Assembly (NCBI GenBank): GCA_003641785.1
Contig: QNAO01000021.1
Location: 1 to 9,077 of the forward strand
Source of the DNA: Thermotogae bacterium
GTDB lineage: Bacteria > Thermotogota > Thermotogae > Thermotogales > DSM-5069
Length of the DNA stretch: 9,077 nucleotides
Direction of reading: 5' to 3'
Shown: piece by piece, positions 6,340-9,077 of the stretch
Layout of the letters: each line of letters begins with the position of its first letter
Position numbering within the stretch: position 1 is the stretch's first letter
Made by a program: the position numbers and the translations under genes
Notes under the pieces: generated by a model
The model's input: the letters and a program-made list of their open reading frames with translations, nothing else
Told to the model about the DNA's origin: nothing
Databases searched by the model: none

Positions 6340-7977
6340 TTGATCAAAAACATCATTCGTGAAGCAATAAGCGATGTGCTTGAAAAAATGATAGACACGC
6401 CTTTTGAGTTTGAGGTGAAAAATGCTCCGCCTCAGTTTGGTGATTTTGCTTCCAACGTAGCTCTTGTTGGGAGCAGGTTTTTCAAGAAATCGCCGCGACA
6501 ACTGGCAGAACAAATCGCGGGTGAGTTGTGCGTGAATCCCATCTTTGACTCGGTAAGCATAGATGGGCCGGGGTTCTTGAATTTCAAGGTTTCCAACGAT
6601 GTTCTTTTGAGAGTCGTGCGTTCTATTCTAAATGGGGATTATAAGGTTTCAAGAGACGAAAACAGATCTGTCAAGGTTCAGTTCGAGTATGGAAGTGCTA
6701 ATCCAACAGGGCCATTTACCGTTGGGCATGGTAGACAGCTTGTGATAGGTGACGTTCTTTCCAGAGTGTTCAAAGAACTGGGATTTTCTGTGATTCGAGA
6801 GATGTACATAAATGATGCTGGTAGACAGATAAAACTCTTGGGGAGATCTTTGTGGATTAGATACAACCAGCAGCTTGGAGTTGAAGAGCTTCAGATCCCC
6901 CAAGATGGCTATCATGGGGAGTATCTTGTGGAAATCGCTGGCCGCTTGATTGATCTTCACGGTGAAAGATATAAAAACAAGTGGGATGATAAAATCGAGC
7001 GTTTATTCTGCAATTTCGCTGTCGAAAACATAATGGCTGGCATGCGATCTGATTTGGAACAGCTGAACTGTCAATTTGATGTGTACTTTTCTGAGAAGAG
7101 TTTGATATCCGATGGGACAGTTGATGGAGTTCTCAAAGAGCTCTTCAACAAAGGCTTAACTTACGAAAAAGATGGCGCGATATGGCTGCGAGTTTCAAGC
7201 TTTGTTGATGATGCAGACAAAGTTCTCATCAGAAGTGATGGTTCATACACGTACTTCTTAACAGATATCGCCTATCACTACAACAAGTACAAGCGCGGAT
7301 TTCACAGGGTTTACGATATTTGGGGTAGCGATCATCATGGACATGTTTCCAGAATGGTTGCCGCGATGAAAGCCTTGGGTATCCCAGATGATTTTTTGAA
7401 TATCATTCTTCATCAATTTGTGACGCTCAAGCGAGAGGGCGAAACCGTGAAGATGTCAACTCGAGCTGGGTCTTTTGTTCCCCTAAAGAATCTTGTTCAG
7501 GAGGTGGGTCCTGACGCAGCCCGATACTTCTTCGCTATGATTGATCCAAACACACACATGGTATTCGATATAGATCTGGCGAAAAAGCAATCCGCTGACA
7601 ATCCAGTTTACTATGTTCAGTACGCGCACGCACGGATTTGCAGCCTCTTCAGGCAGGCTAAGGAAAAAGGCTTGACTTTTGAGATCGGCAAAAATCTTGA
7701 TCTACTTCAGAATCCTTTGGAAAAAAGGGTTATGAAGAGGCTTGATTCATTTGATGATGCCTTAAACGATGTTGTAAGAACTCTTTCTCCCAACAAACTC
7801 TGTCTCTATTTAGAAGGTTTAGCATATGATTTTCACTCTTTCTACACAAAATGTTTGGTGATAAATCCGTCCGAGCCTGAACTATCGAACGCGCGGCTGA
7901 GTCTTGCTCGAGCCACAGAGATTGTTCTTTCAAAAGGGCTGTCAATACTGGGAATCAGCGCGCCTGAAAGAATGTGA
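6340..7977 (+). CDS. argS: Arginyl-tRNA synthetase
   Basis: Class I synthetase that charges tRNA-Arg with arginine in the cytosol (EC 6.1.1.19). From TTG 6340 it has 545 residues, usual for bacterial ArgS. Order of parts: N-terminal Add-1 tRNA-binding domain (about 1-100, with [11 protein letters not shown] and the [10 protein letters not shown] block), Rossmann catalytic domain with the HIGH signature as [11 protein letters not shown] (122-132), KMSKS loop as [13 protein letters not shown] (K371, M372, S373), and a helical DALR anticodon-binding domain ending in the typical LGISAPERM. The first His of HIGH is Thr127, a substitution allowed in the class I signature. The start is chosen from the SD at 6325-6333. 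It sits 20 bases after the phosphoesterase gene and 13 bases before the membrane-protein gene; the argS-to-purB order agrees with T. maritima as I recall it. Confidence 0.96.
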   Translation: MIKNIIREAISDVLEKMIDTPFEFEVKNAPPQFGDFASNVALVGSRFFKKSPRQLAEQIAGELCVNPIFDSVSIDGPGFLNFKVSNDVLLRVVRSILNGDYKVSRDENRSVKVQFEYGSANPTGPFTVGHGRQLVIGDVLSRVFKELGFSVIREMYINDAGRQIKLLGRSLWIRYNQQLGVEELQIPQDGYHGEYLVEIAGRLIDLHGERYKNKWDDKIERLFCNFAVENIMAGMRSDLEQLNCQFDVYFSEKSLISDGTVDGVLKELFNKGLTYEKDGAIWLRVSSFVDDADKVLIRSDGSYTYFLTDIAYHYNKYKRGFHRVYDIWGSDHHGHVSRMVAAMKALGIPDDFLNIILHQFVTLKREGETVKMSTRAGSFVPLKNLVQEVGPDAARYFFAMIDPNTHMVFDIDLAKKQSADNPVYYVQYAHARICSLFRQAKEKGLTFEIGKNLDLLQNPLEKRVMKRLDSFDDALNDVVRTLSPNKLCLYLEGLAYDFHSFYTKCLVINPSEPELSNARLSLARATEIVLSKGLSILGISAPERM

Positions 7978-7990
7978 GGAGTTCAGTAAT

Positions 7991-8485
7991 ATGACCAAGA
8001 TAATCTTCTCAGTTGCTTTTAGTTTGATAATGTTTGTGCTGAAATATCCGATCAGCAGCGTAGTGTTATTCGCGGTAGCTTCTCTTGGAAGCTCTGTCTA
8101 TTTTCATGTCAGTTCTTCAAAAAAGGCAGATATTCTTCATTCTATAACCTTTGTGGTTTTGATACTGATGATACTGGTATCAAAAATCAATCAAACCGAG
8201 GAAATCTCAGCTCTTCCCTTTCTTTTGGCACTTGTTGCTACGGTGTTCTACGATACGCTTTACAAAAATGTCATGTGGTTCTTGCCATGGGCGGTGTTCT
8301 GGGTAAGTATTGGCTATGGATTTCTTGAAATTCTTACGGATAAGTACGGAAACAGTGGGTATCTCTTAATTGTTGCCATATCTTTGATAGCTTTGAGAAA
8401 TGTGTTTGAAAGGAGGAAAGATCTTGGTCGAAAGATATGCGCTCGCTCCGATGAAGCTAATATGGACTCAAAGAGCAAATCTTGA
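7991..8485 (+). CDS. Small integral membrane protein of unknown function
   Basis: This 164-residue protein is not recognised beyond a probable counterpart between argS and purB in T. maritima. Hydrophobic stretches at about 3-17, 20-40, 47-64, 73-91, 95-113 and 122-136 suggest 5-6 membrane spans. A basic, then polar cytoplasmic tail (about 137-164, FERRKDLGRK...) follows, consistent with the positive-inside rule. The start is ATG 7991, supported by GAGGAG (7976-7981) 9 bases upstream; an earlier in-frame ATG at 7904 would lie inside argS and lacks that support. No enzyme motif or conserved charged residues within spans are evident. Its last 20 codons overlap purB in another frame, so the tail sequence is partly set by PurB. 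Function cannot be assigned. Confidence 0.8.
   Translation: MTKIIFSVAFSLIMFVLKYPISSVVLFAVASLGSSVYFHVSSSKKADILHSITFVVLILMILVSKINQTEEISALPFLLALVATVFYDTLYKNVMWFLPWAVFWVSIGYGFLEILTDKYGNSGYLLIVAISLIALRNVFERRKDLGRKICARSDEANMDSKSKS
8409..8416 (+). promoter_or_regulatory. Shine-Dalgarno of purB inside the preceding gene
   Basis: AAAGGAGG lies 7 bases before TTG 8424 and within the coding sequence of the membrane-protein gene. It fixes the purB start where the conserved MVERY N-terminus begins, and implies ribosomes loading inside a translated gene. Confidence 0.8.
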
Positions 8486-9077
8486 GCGGTGGCTGAATGT
8501 GGAATTGGCTGTTGTAAGGGCTTATGAGCAGTTGGGAATAGCGCCTGCGGGAACGTATGAAAGAGCTTTGGCTAACTCCCTTATCGATGAATCACTTTTT
8601 CATGAATATGAAGCCCGTACAGACCACGATCTCATCGCCTTTGTCAAAATGGCAACTAAGAACATGAAAGATGAAGCGCGATTCTTTCATTACGGTCTCA
8701 CCTCATCGGATATTGTTGATACATCACTTTCTTTAGCTCTAAAAGAAGCATCGACGATTCTTCTCAATGAACTTGAGAAACTTCTGAAGTCCCTTTGGAA
8801 CCTCGCCAATGAGCACAAAAACACCATAATTATCGGAAGAACACATGGTGTTCACGCAGAGCCCACAACATTTGGCCTCAAGGTGTTATCCTGGTTTGCC
8901 GAAATGAAAAGAAACAAGGAACGTTTGTTGAGGGCAAAAGAGGAAGTATCTTTTGGAAAAATAAGTGGGGCTGTTGGGAATTACGCAAACGTCTCACCTG
9001 AAGTAGAAGTCCGAGCTTTGAGCTATCTGGGGTTGAAACCGACACCTGTTTCAAGCCAGATCATCAGTAGAGATCAC
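8424..9077 (+). CDS. purB: Adenylosuccinate lyase, N-terminal part (cut by window end)
   Basis: Cytosolic homotetrameric lyase (EC 4.3.2.2) used twice in purine synthesis: SAICAR to AICAR plus fumarate, and adenylosuccinate to AMP plus fumarate. The 218 visible codons are about half of the usual ~430. Start TTG 8424 gives MVERYALAPMK, closely similar to T. maritima PurB as recalled. Functional residues: H68 in TDHDLIAF, HYGLTSSDIVDT (89-100) and H141 in RTHGVHAEPT; H68 and H141 correspond in number to the catalytic histidines described for the B. subtilis/T. maritima enzyme. KISGAVGNYANV follows at the usual place. The mobile SS..MPxKxNP signature loop lies beyond the window. The first 62 bases overlap the upstream membrane-protein gene in another frame. 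Confidence 0.95.
   Translation, partial: MVERYALAPMKLIWTQRANLERWLNVELAVVRAYEQLGIAPAGTYERALANSLIDESLFHEYEARTDHDLIAFVKMATKNMKDEARFFHYGLTSSDIVDTSLSLALKEASTILLNELEKLLKSLWNLANEHKNTIIIGRTHGVHAEPTTFGLKVLSWFAEMKRNKERLLRAKEEVSFGKISGAVGNYANVSPEVEVRALSYLGLKPTPVSSQIISRDH

Noticed and set aside
7904..7990. N-terminal extension of the small membrane protein from ATG 7904
   Set aside because: It would overlap the conserved C-terminus of ArgS by 74 bases. ATG 7991 has a well-spaced SD and begins directly with a hydrophobic segment.
1..9077. CRISPR array, tRNA/rRNA genes, or a defence island
   Set aside because: No regularly spaced repeats, tRNA-like cloverleaf or rRNA segments, and no toxin-antitoxin, restriction or Cas genes were seen when reading both strands. 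TnpB is the only nuclease present.

Overview
The window looks like part of the chromosome of a Thermotogales bacterium (Thermotoga/Pseudothermotoga-like). The purB start (MVERY..LAPMK) closely resembles Thermotoga maritima PurB as I remember it. The order argS, small membrane protein, purB is the one I recall from T. maritima. Several genes use TTG or GTG starts behind strong Shine-Dalgarno (SD) sequences. Genus and identities rest on recall and reading by eye; no search was run.

Layout. (1) Bases 1-202 are the 3' end of an IS200/IS605-type element: the last 52 codons of tnpB, then a hairpin-rich right end. (2) Bases 203-440 are the tail of a methyl-accepting chemotaxis protein (MCP) gene that the element appears to have interrupted. 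(3) On the minus strand (3591 down to 430) lies a two-gene ABC export operon: an 827-residue FtsX/MacB-type permease with about 10 membrane spans, then its LolD/MacB-type ATPase. The ATPase gene ends 11 bases inside the convergent MCP tail. (4) A 141-base intergenic region (3592-3732) holds back-to-back promoter elements. (5) On the plus strand from 3733 to the window edge are five closely packed genes: a zinc amidohydrolase very like 8-oxoguanine deaminase, a metallophosphoesterase with a large helical insertion, arginyl-tRNA synthetase (argS), a small membrane protein, and the first 218 codons of adenylosuccinate lyase (purB). Gaps are 13-34 bases, and the membrane-protein gene overlaps purB by 62 bases, so co-transcription from the 3624-3652 promoter is plausible.

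How the genes fit together. The plus-strand cluster mixes purine metabolism (purB, the deaminase), translation (argS), a phosphoesterase and an unknown membrane protein, which reads as a housekeeping transcription unit. The ABC operon is a separate unit of unknown substrate. The most notable features are the TnpB remnant, whose predicted guide RNA would read into the MCP gene; the purB start inside the preceding gene; and the phosphoesterase insertion. I see no clear evidence of a wholly new multi-gene system.
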